Shown here: piece by piece, positions 10,391 through 20,025 of the stretch
How the letters are laid out: every line of letters starts with the position of its first letter
Position numbering within the stretch: the first letter of the stretch is position 1
Assembly: GCF_963678635.1 (NCBI RefSeq)
Contig: NC_087068.1
Span: 40,077,649 to 40,141,648 of the forward strand
Direction of reading: 5' to 3'
DNA: 64,000 nucleotides
From: Symsagittifera roscoffensis
Lineage: Eukaryota; Xenacoelomorpha; Acoela; Convolutidae
Program-made: the position numbers and the translations under genes
Notes under the pieces: model-generated
The model's input: the letters and a program-made list of their open reading frames with translations, nothing else
Database searches by the model: none
What the model was told of the DNA's origin: nothing

Positions 10391-10575
10391 GTGGGACGCC
10401 CCCCCCCCCACCCCCCCCCCCCCTCCTCTCAGGGATCCGACCCCCTGCCGACCCAAATGGTCCACCCTTGTACCAATTTGAGATATCTATTCTTGGCTGA
10501 CTGACTCAAGAATTTTTCTAAAGGCGCATTTGACGCCAAAATATACTTTTTTTTGGGGGGGGGGGGGGGGGTAGC
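10391..10575. repeat. Poly-C and poly-G tracts about 150 bp apart
   Basis: C runs of 11 and 13 (10,399-10,409 and 10,411-10,423) and a G run of 17 (10,555-10,571) face each other, so the segment can fold into a GC stem or form G-quadruplexes. The open frame at 10,429-10,653 translates the G run and is not credible. Confidence 0.6.
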
Positions 10576-11405
10576 GCGGGACGAAAAAACAATTTTTTGG
10601 TCAAAACTTTCCAAAAACTGCCTAAAAGCTCCTTTTTTTGTCCTTTTTTGCACACACTGATAATTAAGTTCCTTTCAAACTTTAAAAATAATGACAATCC
10701 TTTTCTACAACCTCAGTTATCTCGATGGGTTGTTTCGTAACTTTCTTTTTCCTTTCATAAAATACTGGAAACTTTTTTCTAGACTGTATCCACTTATGAA
10801 ATTCTGGAGTTAAATTATTACTAATGCAAAATGAAGGTTAAACGCAGTTCCAAGAGGAGGTCGGCTTAAAGAATGTGCGACAAATTTCAACAGCGAGCAA
10901 GACGAGCCACATGGATGGTGAAACTGAAAAAAATGTGGTTAAGCCTTTTCAAACAATTGATGACAAGATATGCCAGAGGAGTCTGTAAAGTTAGTGGTAA
11001 AGGTTCTGCGCGCGGAGTTTCAATTACTTCTGAAGAACAAAATGCTCTATGTTCCAGAAGATGTCTCCTTTTCAAGCACAATCTTAACGCTTTTGCACAC
11101 AGCTCGGAATCTATGACAAAACAAGAGAAGCTATATATTTCAATCTCAAGTTTACCGACTGAACATTCCGCGTATACAGTTAAAATAAAGCCCCTCCGCC
11201 ATGATAGTATAGTCAAATTTGGGGGAGGGGGCTCGCTCTTATTTTTTTTCGCTTCTAGTCTGGAAAGTTGATAGATTCGAAACGCCGATAAATTGAATAA
11301 TGCGAAGTTTTATCCAATTATGTTCAATTTGACGCACAAACTTCCCATTAAAGACATTAGCTTGTTAGATCCCAAGTCGAGATCCCAGACTCATGTCCAG
11401 ACTTT
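10576..11405. other. Unassigned, one unsupported 132-codon frame
   Basis: A plus-strand open frame at 10,873-11,271 starts with a basic segment (MCDKFQQRARRATWMVKL) but matches no family I know and ends in a G-rich, T-rich low-complexity stretch. The opposite strand is equally open at 10,887-11,216. I treat both as chance frames in a locally GC-richer patch. Confidence 0.35.
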
Positions 11406-11897
11406 AAGGGTCGCGCCACATTCGGATTTAGACCCAAATTGCATAGTCGCGCCGAGAGTTTGAGTCTGGAAAGTCTGGACATGAGTCGCGCCGTGGGCCG
11501 CGAAAGTCTGGACATACCAAAATTTGATCGCGAAAGTCTAGACATGGGTCGCGAAAGTCTGGACATACCAAAATTTGGTCGCGAAAGTCTGGGCATGGGT
11601 CGCGAAAGTCTGGACATACCAAAATTTGGCCGCCAAAACCTGGAAATGGGTCGCTAATGTCTGTGTCCAGGCTTTAGTGACCCATGTCTAGACTTTTGTG
11701 CGACCCATGTCCAGACTTTCGCGACCGAATTTTGGTATATCCAGACTTTCGCGGCCCATGTCCAGATTTTCGCGACCAAATTTTGTCATGTCTAGACATT
11801 CTCAGCCCACGACGCGACTCATTTCCAGACCTCCCAGACTCAAGTTCTCGGCGCGACTATGCAATTTGGGTCTAAATCCGGATGCGGCGCGACCCTT
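11406..11897. repeat. 490-bp foldback with internal tandem units
   Basis: The left arm (about 11,406-11,650) is repeated in reverse complement in the right arm (about 11,660-11,897), beginning AAGGGTCGCGCC and ending GGCGCGACCCTT. Inside each arm are tandem units of about 50 bp combining CGCGAAAGTCTGGACATGGG and CGCGAAAGTCTGGACATACC. Three frames read as Arg-Leu-Ser repeats because of the units, not because of coding. Its GC content is visibly higher than the flanks. Copies of the word continue to about 11,960. Confidence 0.8.
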
Positions 11898-12300
11898 GGC
11901 GCGACTCATGTCCAGACTTTCCAGATCTTATGTCCAGACTTTCCAGACTCAAACTCTCTGTGCAAGAGTTCGCAATCGAAGCTGCAATCGAAAATGCGCT
12001 CATGTGCAATCGATTGAACCGTTAAACTCAAAACTGACGGCTAGTTTTTTGGGAACTATAAAGCTTCCAAAATAATCAAAGTTTCAAAACTTGAGTTTTT
12101 CTATTTTGATTTTAAAAAAAATTTATTGTAATTTTGTTTTTTAAAATTATTAAGGATCGTTAAAACATGCAAGACTTTTTGCAGGATTTTTGCAAACTGA
12201 AATCTGCCTTTTCGATTAAACTTGTAGCCTTGGAACCATTTATGCAGGAAAACTTCCCATAACCTGTTGTTCGACTGAATTCTCAAACGTATGACCCCCA
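11898..12300. other. Spacer after the foldback
   Basis: Short leftover GTCCAGACTTTCCAGA words to about 11,960, then AT-rich DNA with no supported gene. Confidence 0.4.
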
Positions 12301-14060
12301 AGATATGAGCTGCAGATTTCGGGGATTGCCTTTCTAGATCCGTTCACACACTCCAACTCAACGGCACCGCAAAGTGCTCATTTTGGTAATTCAACGGGGC
12401 GGCAGAGATTCACCACTATCCACAATCCCGACAAGGTTATTTTGGTGGCAACTATTCCGTACTGTTTTATGTTACTTGCCCCTTTAGTCTACTGCTCTAG
12501 CGGCTGTCTCGTCCACTCTCACGATCGCAAAATTTTCCAGTTGTAATTAAAGTTAGATAAAAACTGGGCCACATACAGAAGGCTCTAAGTGATAAGAAAA
12601 AAAAACAATCAAGTCCTGACATTTACTATGGTAACCCTTTCTTTTAAGGTGTTGATTTAATTATCCCCTTATTGTTCCGACCCACTGCGAGTAGGGGAAG
12701 ACTCTTTTTATGGGTCGCTACTTAATTCCAATATCTAAAGGTCCGTTCTATACTCTATTCAAATCCCGACCTTCTAGATATCAGGGGAACGTAATTCTCT
12801 TATTATGGGTCGAATTGTACTAAAAAGCCAGCTCCGGGGAGCTGGGTAAATATCCTGTCCATTCATGTTTTGTACGGAACCTATTTACCATGCTATGCTC
12901 CTATTACTGTCACTTTCTTCTTGGATTACTTTTCTTTAGTCTGATTTAGTTTCGACTAATAGCCCATTCACCAAGTTGAATTGAACCCAATGTTTGCCAA
13001 GTCCACTTTAATTAGTTCCACTAACTCGATGTCATAATGTGAAATATACGTCTTTTTCAGCTTCTGCTTCAATTTCCAATAAATAAGTCCCCTCCCAATT
13101 AGTAGTAAGGCGACCAATTCTTAATCCCAATGGTTTGGGCCGGAGGTGAACGCCACTTTCCGGAGTTAATCTCGAGTTTTTCTGTTCAACTCTGGTTCTA
13201 AATGCCAATAGGTCATTTAAATGTCATCGCGGGTTCACCAGCTGTCAATCTTCTAGATTCAGGTTTAGATTCCCAAAGGAGACCTACCTACCAAGTTTCA
13301 TCCATATCTCGTTAAAACTTCCTAAGTTATCCCATTTCTAATGTCCATTATTACTCGTGCCCGGAAAATTCTATTACCACCGATAGGGACGGAGGGATTC
13401 TACTCACAAGAGGTCTTTTTTCGGAGTTGTTGTCTTGTGTCTACTGTCGCCATAAAATCAATACATCCCGTTGATTATTTTGCGCAAATTGCTTATATCC
13501 GCTCTAAGGGGTGTTTCTCTCAAGTGCTAATATTTTCCGATCTAATCGCCGGATTTATTTAAAATTATCACACTTGATATACTTTGTCACTATCTATGAT
13601 ATCCAAAAGTTAAGGCTCCCTGCGTTCTGTGGGGGCCGAGAAACGACTTCCAGAAGTCGAGGTGGGGACTATTTGCATAGGGCATAGCACCGGAAGTAAG
13701 GGTCCAGGTTGTCTGGGGTTCCAAACTTGAGCTCTTCTCGACTAGGCCTATTACTTACTAATTTTTAGTTCCGTTCCAATTGCTCGTTACCGAGATCTAA
13801 CAAGGCTAATTGCACTTCCGGGAACCGTTATCACTTAGGATTGGGGGTCCGAAGGCTCTAGATTTTTTCATGCCCGGGTCAAATTATCTCTAGTATCCGT
13901 CCTCCGAGATTCATAAATTTAGCCGAGGTAGTTTCCATTTGGGGAAGGAGTCCGCCAATCTTACTTCACTTGGGTTTTCTGCCGTAGGATCCTACATGAG
14001 CAAGCGAATTTTTTAAACACCTAAACTGAACTGTGTTGCCAAGGCGGGACCGGTATCACA
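12301..14060. other. GC-richer non-coding island
   Basis: About 1.75 kb of visibly different composition from its surroundings (many CCG, TCC and GGAG words), with no open frame above 73 codons on either strand. The phrase CAAGTTTCATCCATATCTC then AACTTCCTAAGTTATC (about 13,294-13,335) is of the kind found in dispersed animal transposon remnants. I think it is an old, heavily mutated repeat or a foreign insert, but I cannot assign a family. Confidence 0.35.
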
Positions 14061-14169
14061 AACTTGATGCATTTTATTGAACTGAAGTCCAAACAAAGTT
14101 TTAATCTCTGTTGAATTATTGAAAAAATCAAATTGATTTATAAATTGCTTCCCGGGTCTAGGACTGCGA

Positions 14170-14690
14170 CTAATTTTTCGACTTTGCCGGTCAAGGAAAT
14201 AAAAAAACCGCGACCAAAAACCATAGTCTGGACGAAGTTTTCAGTCGCTGAAAAAATCTGGAAATAGCGTATCTTGGTCGCGAATGTCAAAAAAAATCGC
14301 GACGGTCAAAAAATTAGTCTTGGAGGTCGACAAATTAGTCGCGGCAGTCGCAAAATGTAATATGCTCTGTTTATTGTAGAATTGTTTTCACCTGTCAAGT
14401 TATTTTTGTTCAATTTTTTTGTTGGAAAAAACCTCAGTGGATTGATTTGAATGCGTCCAGCTCTTTCGAAACGTTCTTCTCCAGTCGTTTTTTTCTCGAT
14501 ATCTGTTAATTTTTCTTCGGTCGAGCCAGTCGCGGTTTTTTTATCGGTCGCGCCAGCCGCTGTTAACTTTCTTTCGGTCGAGCATGTCGCGCTTTTTTTC
14601 GGTCGCGTAAGTCACTGTTAACTTTAATTCGGTCACGCCGGTCGCGGTTAACTTTCATTTGGTCGCGTCGGTCGTTGACACATTGTCTCG
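14170..14690. repeat. Degenerate GTCGCG tandem repeat
   Basis: Irregular copies of short units such as GGTCGCGCCAGTCGCGGTTA and GTTAACTTTCTTTCGGTCG, with a period of roughly 30-40 bp, clearest at 14,515-14,690. The CpG-rich words resemble those in the foldback at 11.4-11.9 kb, so the two may be related. No coding potential. Confidence 0.6.
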
Positions 14691-14722
14691 TTCTGCAAAG
14701 TCTGGGGAAAAACCAAGTTTTG

Positions 14723-14815
14723 GGCTCTTCTTTCTTCCCCCCCCCCCCCCCCCCCCACCTCACGCCAGTTTCAACTTATTAGTGTAACGAGTGGTTTTAC
14801 GAGGTTGAGTCTTAC
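14723..14815. mobile_element. hAT-type MITE family B, left half
   Basis: Begins GGCTCTTCTTTCTTCCCC, runs through a 20-base C tract (14,737-14,756), then CACCTCACGCCAG and TAACGAGTGGTTTTACGAGG. The same order occurs in the complete copy at 63,467. The right half is missing. Confidence 0.65.
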
Positions 14816-14902
14816 GAGGTTGAGGCGATCGTCTGATCATTAAACCACAACCTCGACCCGGGTCTTAGGTTACCAAGCATACTCTATTCTGCAACAATTC
14901 TG

Positions 14903-15115
14903 GGCTCTTTTCCAGTTCCCCCTTTCAAATTCAATTTTGAAAAGTCTATTTAACGTTGTCACAATGCAATGAAATTGTGCATGGTAAACAAATCGACAAT
15001 TTTAAACACATTTGTTCTTCATACTTTACATCGTAACATCACACGTTTAGCCGTAATAACACGTAAAACAAACATAAACCTCGGTGTTTTAAAAGGGGGG
15101 AACTGGAAAAGATCC
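14903..15115. mobile_element. hAT-type MITE family A, complete
   Basis: Starts GGCTCTTTTCCAGTTCCC and ends GGGAACTGGAAAAGATCC (one base off the usual GAGCC). Exact 8-bp flanking repeat CAATTCTG at 14,895-14,902 and 15,116-15,123. Non-coding, 213 bp. Confidence 0.9.
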
Positions 15116-15303
15116 CAATTCTGTATTCTGAAATTCGAATTTTAAGTTTTTATTCGAATACCAAGCTATCAGCCAAACATCATGCATGCTGTTAGATTCT
15201 AGTGCTGCTCAACGTATGAAAAATTGTTTCAAAAAAATTGCATGAAACGATTTTCAGGAAACCCAAAAATGGGAGTTGAACAGAACCCGGTTAAACATGT
15301 CAG

Positions 15304-15503
15304 GGCCTTTTTCCAGTCCCCCCTTTGAAAACTTCGTTTAAATTTGTCGTAATGCATTGAAATTCGGCGAGGTGAGCAAATCGACAACTGTGAACAGATT
15401 TGTTCTTCTCACTTTAAATCGTAACATCATGCGTTTAGCCGTAATAACACGGAAAATTTAGAAAAAACTAGGTATTTTGAAAGGGGGGAACTGGAAAAGA
15501 GCC
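15304..15503. mobile_element. hAT-type MITE family A, complete
   Basis: 200 bp, starts GGCCTTTTTCCAGTCCCC and ends GGGGGAACTGGAAAAGAGCC. The flanks are CATGTCAG and TATGTCAG (7 of 8 identical). It shares GTGAACAGATTTGTTCTTC and GCGTTTAGCCGTAATAACAC with the other copies. Confidence 0.88.
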
Positions 15504-15923
15504 TATGTCAGTGCTATCAATTGATGTTTGAACCAATTTTCTTCGATGCAAGTTGCAAGGTGAACAATTATGAGATAAGTAATTTTGCACTCTATGTGGG
15601 GGGAAGGAAACTGAAAAAAAAAATAATTGCTTTTTTCCAGTTTCATTACTTCTTAAGGTTTTTATTGAATATACTTTTGGACAATGATTGAAAAAACAAA
15701 CAATTTTGAGGATGGGTCTGAAATTACCTGGTGCATTAGACGGTCCAGGCGTGTTTGTTCTTCGTTTCGGCTGCTTGCCATTTGGTTGCCCTCCTTGATT
15801 GCCAGCCGAGGAACCGAAGGCTTTGCTTTCTAAACAAACAAGGGACCAACTAAACCTCCTCGCTCCTAAAGGTTTTTAGGGTGAAGGATGATTACTCTCG
15901 TCCTCTTTTCCAACCCCTAGTAC
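15504..15923. other. Unassigned AT-rich DNA
   Basis: GGGGGGAAGGAAACTG near 15,600 and TTTTTTCCAGTTTC near 15,633 look like degraded MITE ends facing each other. No gene seen. Confidence 0.4.
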
Positions 15924-16110
15924 GGCTCATTTCTAGTTTCCCCCTCCTTTTGGATGTTTTTGAAATTTAATATTTGAAGGTCTCTAAAAATAACTTTTCA
16001 TGTAATAAACTGCAAAAAACTGAGCCAGCGTGAACTAGTGAATAACTTTTCTTACATGCGAAATGTCCCGTGAACTTTTTACGAGAGGGGTTGGAAATTG
16101 GAAAAGAGCC
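15924..16110. mobile_element. hAT-type MITE family C, complete
   Basis: 187 bp. Starts GGCTCATTTCTAGTTTCCCC and ends GGAAATTGGAAAAGAGCC. Exact 8-bp repeat CCTAGTAC on both sides (15,916-15,923 and 16,111-16,118). The interior differs from families A and B (TTACATGCGAAATGTCCCG) but resembles the copy at 29,500. Confidence 0.9.
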
Positions 16111-16309
16111 CCTAGTACCGATAAAAGTTTTTTTTTAAAGTTTGCAATTTAAATGTGGATACCGCAGTTTGCAATGAAAGAATTGATGAAATAATCTATT
16201 CCCTTGTCCACGTTTACACGTTCTACTACAGTTTGGAACTTCAAAAGTTCTTTTACATAAATTTCGTGAATTCAATTTTGAAAAAACCACAGAGCCAAGA
16301 TACTAACTA

Positions 16310-16366
16310 GCCAATGTTTCAACCAATGTTTCAACACCAATGTTTCAACACCAATGTTTCAACTCA
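16310..16366. repeat. Short tandem repeat, CCAATGTTTCAAC
   Basis: Four copies with periods of 12 and 15 bp. Probably replication slippage. No function seen. Confidence 0.85.
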
Positions 16367-16559
16367 TGTAGATCAACCCTTAGAGGATAGATCAAAATGA
16401 GTTCTGTTCACAGAAAACTAGCCCCACTGCGAATGTAACGAACCCGGTTGACCATAATTGAGCAAGATTGGGTGTAACGAACCCGGCTGTAACGAACCCG
16501 GGCTCTTTTCCAGTTCCCTTCCCCCTTTTCAAAATACCGAGTTTTATGTTTGGTTAACG

Positions 16560-16860
16560 TGCTTGGTTAACATATGAGCGATATATGAGCGGTTTGAGGG
16601 GGGGGGGGGGGGGGGTTCAGCAAGATTTGAGCGGTTTGAGCGGTGTGGGCAGTTTGGACGGTTTTTTTGGAAAAACCGCTCAGACCGCTCATTTCTTGCG
16701 GTGATTTTTGAACGGTTTTTCAGGCAAGATTTGAGCGATTTTTAGGCGGTTTTTGAGCGGTCTTATGAGGAAAACCGATTAATACCAACAAAAAGGCCTC
16801 GAAAGGTAATGTGACCACGGGTTGACCTCAATAAACCGAAAATGCTTATCTTACATTTCC
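16560..16860 (-). repeat. GAGCGG palindromic repeat block, copy 2 (inverted)
   Basis: Reverse complement of the block at 185-500, including its shoulder (GGGTTGACCTCAATAAACCG at about 16,827). An 18-base G run (16,598-16,615) interrupts the repeat. Confidence 0.75.
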
Positions 16861-17064
16861 CCACAACGAAAATGCTTATCATACATCCTCTTTAAAAGAT
16901 TATTGCAAGGATCTTGCAAGATCTTGCAATATAACCTCCCCTGATTCACTAGGGACAACAATCTGATGATGAAAAAAAACTAAGTTTATTTTTTTTTGAA
17001 AAAAAAATGGTTATCATACAATTTCACGGTTCATACAAATGGTTATCATACAATGGTTATCATA

Positions 17065-17290
17065 CGGTTTTTTTAGATAAACCGCTCAAAACCATTCAAA
17101 TCTTGCGCGGTTTTTGAGCGGTTTTTGTAAATAAACCGCTCAAAACCGTTCAAATTTTGCGCGGTTTTTGAGCGGCTTTTTTTTACATAAACCGTTGAAA
17201 AACCGCTCAAACCGCTCTTTTTGAAGCAAGATTTTGAGCGTAATTGTCTAAAAAAACCGCTCAAACCGCTCAAATCTTGCTTCAAATTAG
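17065..17290. repeat. GAGCGG palindromic repeat block, copy 3
   Basis: At least four AAACCGCTCAAA / TTTTTGAGCGG pairs spaced about 60 bp apart, interleaved with CAAATCTTGC words. No shoulders. The minus-strand frame across it is a repeat translation. Confidence 0.7.
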
Positions 17291-17434
17291 GTGAAAAATC
17301 TCGACTCAATAAACTATGAAGAATAAATATGTTCACAGTTGTCGGCTTGTTCACCACAACAAATTGCATTGCACTATGACAACGTTAAATAAGCTTTTTA
17401 AAATTGAATTTGAAAGGGGGACTGGAAAAGAGCC

Positions 17435-17827
17435 TTTTTTCCATTATTAGTTGATGCTACTGTTGATTCCAGCTCAATTTAGCCTTATTTTCTTTTCATG
17501 GCGGAGTTTTAACTTGTAGGTTTAACTTCTCGACTTCTTTGACTAGAAATTGTTGACTCAGGTAAAAACTTTGGAGTTTCTATATGGGTTTTGTGTGGTG
17601 TTGTTGCAGAGTTTCGAGATTTAAGACTCAAAGTAGACAACAGAATAGAATGTTCGGCACCTAAGAATTGTCAGGCTCTTGTAACAATGTTCGCATTATT
17701 TGTGGTTAGGATCCGTAGCCATTTCTGAACCTCGATAAGTCAAGAAGTTTTTTTTAATTTTGGGAACCAATTTTGCCTCGGGTTTTCTCGCGTAATTTAG
17801 ACCCAAGTTTTAATCTAAACATTGCCG
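17435..17827. other. Unassigned DNA
   Basis: No gene or repeat that I can support. Confidence 0.4.
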
Positions 17828-18013
17828 TTATTGCTGGTTCAATAAAAATTTTTCTTCAAACCTTTTACAAATTAACGCAAGACGATTCACATTATTAATA
17901 AGATAAGGCTTCATTGCCGGCAAAAACGATGGCAGTTTCGAGGTACGCCATGACAAAATATAGCCATCATATATCTTGGGACTCTTTTGAGGGTCATACA
18001 ACCTCTGGAACAA
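17828..18013 (-). CDS. Possible terminal exon, unknown protein
   Basis: About 58 codons open on the minus strand, ending TAA, with protein-like composition (RLYDPQKSPKIYDGYILSW, then FLPAMKPYLINN, then RLALICKRFEEKF). A pyrimidine-rich CCGGTTTTTTGTTCCAG sits just upstream and could be a 3' splice site (AG at about 18,006). There is no ATG at the start, which fits an internal or last exon better than a small gene. I do not recognise the protein, and no neighbouring exon is visible, so this may be chance. Confidence 0.22.
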   Translation of the reverse strand: MFQRLYDPQKSPKIYDGYILSWRTSKLPSFLPAMKPYLINNVNRLALICKRFEEKFLLNQQ

Positions 18014-18853
18014 AAAACCGGAGGCGAGAAAACATTACAGCGCAGTTAACCAGAACAATTTCTGACTAAACTAAAGAAATGAAATAATCATTTTTGTCTT
18101 GCAATTTATTTACAGCTTACGAACGTATTAACGATGCTAGAGTATCAACTTGTTTGATTAAGCACTTAGTTTATCTAATCAAAAGATCCTACTTCATAAG
18201 TAAAAAACATATTTGATCGTTTATTTTCTAAGCAAAATTATTGAAGTAAAACGGACGATCTGCACTAAATTGACGTTTTAGGCGGCCAAATCAGTTTTTT
18301 TTGAAATCAATGAGCCAATCATTTTCATAGTTCTTCTGTTGTTCTACAATTTCAAAAATAGTTTTTAACTTTTGACTACTTTGTAAAACATTGGGTTGAT
18401 TGTTCAATTCTACACAAGCCGTTTAACGCAAAATTTCGGATATTTTTTAAGATTTTTATTTCCACGTTTTTTCCTGGGAGTGACCAGGTCAAAACTGAAA
18501 AAGATTAGCGTGGAATCTTGTATGTATTAATTTCAAAATTATGTGTCTCTTTTTTGACAATAGTTGGATGCACCAACGCGGTTTCGGTAGTTGTCTAAAC
18601 AGCAACTTAGACAAACATTGAAAAAAGTTTCTTACATGCTTGACTATTGGAATTCTGTTTAGACCAAGTCACAAGACTTTATCATTCTGAGAGCCTAACT
18701 GTGACTTTTTATGTTAAAAAAACTTAATCAATTATCTGATTTTATCAAAATGAAATGATATCTGTCGCGTACCTCGAACGGGTAAAAGAGACAGCTTGAA
18801 GCTTTTTCCTTCGATAAAATTTTTTTCTACAAAAAACGCTACCTCAATTTACA
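18014..18853. other. Unassigned AT-rich DNA
   Basis: No supported gene, RNA or repeat. Confidence 0.4.
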
Positions 18854-19180
18854 ATTCTGCCTCGTGTTGGTTCTGAGGTAGATCGGTCTCGGGTAGCGAA
18901 TTGATTGGCAACATTTCATTGCTCGAGTAAATTGACGTAGTTATCGAAAATTACAAGTCAACAAAAAAGATCGAACTGACATAAATATCGGTAAATAAAA
19001 GCAGAATTCAAAGTAATTAAATACGCAAAGCGATAGTGTAAAAAAATTTATTGTAAAACAGCGGCTGAACATTTTTTTTCGGTCTTTTTAGTTTTTTTTT
19101 CACACACTGGTCTTCGTTTTCCAGAAAACTCATTAGTTATGACCTTGATTTTTTTCGCAATTACTTCTAGCGAGAACAAC
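18854..19180 (+). repeat. Direct repeat flanking BEL-1, left copy
   Basis: About 320 bp from ATTCTGCCTCG to CTAGCGAGAACAAC, repeated in the same orientation at 28,564-28,880 with many differences. It starts 346 bp outside the BEL-1 3' LTR and ends 19 bp from it. It may be an LTR of an older element or a duplicated target region. Confidence 0.65.
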
Positions 19181-19199
19181 CTCGCCCCTCAACAGATGG

Positions 19200-19639
19200 T
19201 ATTCTGGCCTTTTTTATAACTTTTTTATAACCTATAAAAACAGGAAACAGAATCGGTTTAATTCAAGAGAATCAATAAACGGCGAATTTTAGTAATATTT
19301 TATTGCACGGAATTAGCAACAACATTACACGTATCAAGTTAAAAAGTGGGCTTGTTCATGCCCTGATTTGTGTGATTTATGTGTTTTTTCACAATGCGTT
19401 CATACTTAGTTCACGCAGTTTAATTAACAGAAACTCAATTGCAAACCAATTTTGAACCGATTAAAATATTAGCATTTTATGTTCTGTCAGGTTCGGCTCA
19501 AATAGGATTCCCAAATGAAACGACTTAGGTGAGAATCGAACCCACGCCGAACTCCCCGGAACGCACTATGTATACGCTGAGCTATATAGCTGATATTGAT
19601 AAGCAACTATACTGGCTTTATACTATACTTTCATACTTT
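19200..19639 (-). repeat. BEL-1 3' LTR
   Basis: Shared with 28,020-28,459. The inner edge is followed by a short duplication of CTATACTTTCATAC (19,621-19,665), so the exact inner boundary is uncertain by some 25 bp. It ends GGCCAGAATA in element sense rather than the usual CA. Confidence 0.9.
19521..19592 (-). other. tRNA-like Pol III promoter segment in the 3' LTR
   Basis: On the minus strand TAGCTCAGCG (A-box-like) is followed about 34 nt later by GGGTTCGATTCTC (B-box-like). The T-arm GTGGG-TTCGATT-CTCAC pairs fully if one G-T pair is allowed. The acceptor ends do not pair, so it is not a working tRNA gene. An identical arrangement is in the 5' LTR. Confidence 0.45.
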
Positions 19640-19659
19640 TATACTTTTATACTATACTT

Positions 19660-20025
19660 TCATACCGAAGGAGCGAGAACCGGAACGAGCTTAACGAGCG
19701 GCCGAGTGTAGTTTCCGGAAACGGTCCTTAGGTTTGCGGAACGGGCGGTGTTGTCTTTGCCGTAGTTTAAAGACGTTATGCGTGCTAGTGGGTAGTGGCC
19801 CCTAGGGCTAGTGGATTCAACTAACAACACCATATCTCCCGTTTTCAAAGAGTATTCGGGAGGAGCATGCCAGTTAACTCTTTTATTGAGTGTAGGGACG
19901 TACTCACTTAACCATCGCTGCCAAATTGCGTTTGCGTACGACTGCGCACGGGCATAGCGCTTAGAGTGAGAATAGTTTTCACTCGACCTAGAGACGGAAA
20001 GGTTAGACTGTGCTGACCTAAAAGG
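19660..20025 (-). pseudogene. BEL-1 integrase C-terminal end
   Basis: After a frameshift near 20,020 the pol frame continues as SENYSHSKRYARAQSYANA, then WQRWLSEYVPTLNKR, then LKTGDMVLLVE and ARITSLNYGKD, stopping at 19,660. The run W..RW..EY...L..R..W and GD.VLL.E is the conserved tail of Pao/BEL integrases. The frameshift separates it from the catalytic core. It lies about 20 bp before the 3' LTR. Confidence 0.8.

Larger units (their letters stand above)
16501..17434. mobile_element. MITE family A split by a 0.75-kb repeat insertion
   Basis: The left part 16,501-16,556 (GGCTCTTTTCCAGTTCCC ... ACCGAGTTTTATGTTTG) and the right part from about 17,312 to 17,434 (GTTCACAGTTG ... GGGGGACTGGAAAAGAGCC) match the two halves of the copy at 1944. 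Between them lie GAGCGG repeats and GATAAGCAT words. The outer flanks do not share an 8-bp repeat, so the two halves may come from different copies joined by recombination. Confidence 0.6.

Noticed and set aside
11357-12075. Several overlapping frames with RLSRP or PDFRD repeats
   Set aside because: All frames are open because the tandem units lack stops; the protein repeats follow the DNA repeat.
16310-16366. CRISPR-like array
   Set aside because: The repeats are only 12-15 bp with no unique spacers; it is a simple tandem repeat.
19521-19592. A genuine tRNA gene
   Set aside because: The acceptor stem does not pair and no sound anticodon arm forms; only A-box, B-box and T-arm are tRNA-like, and the segment is inside an LTR.
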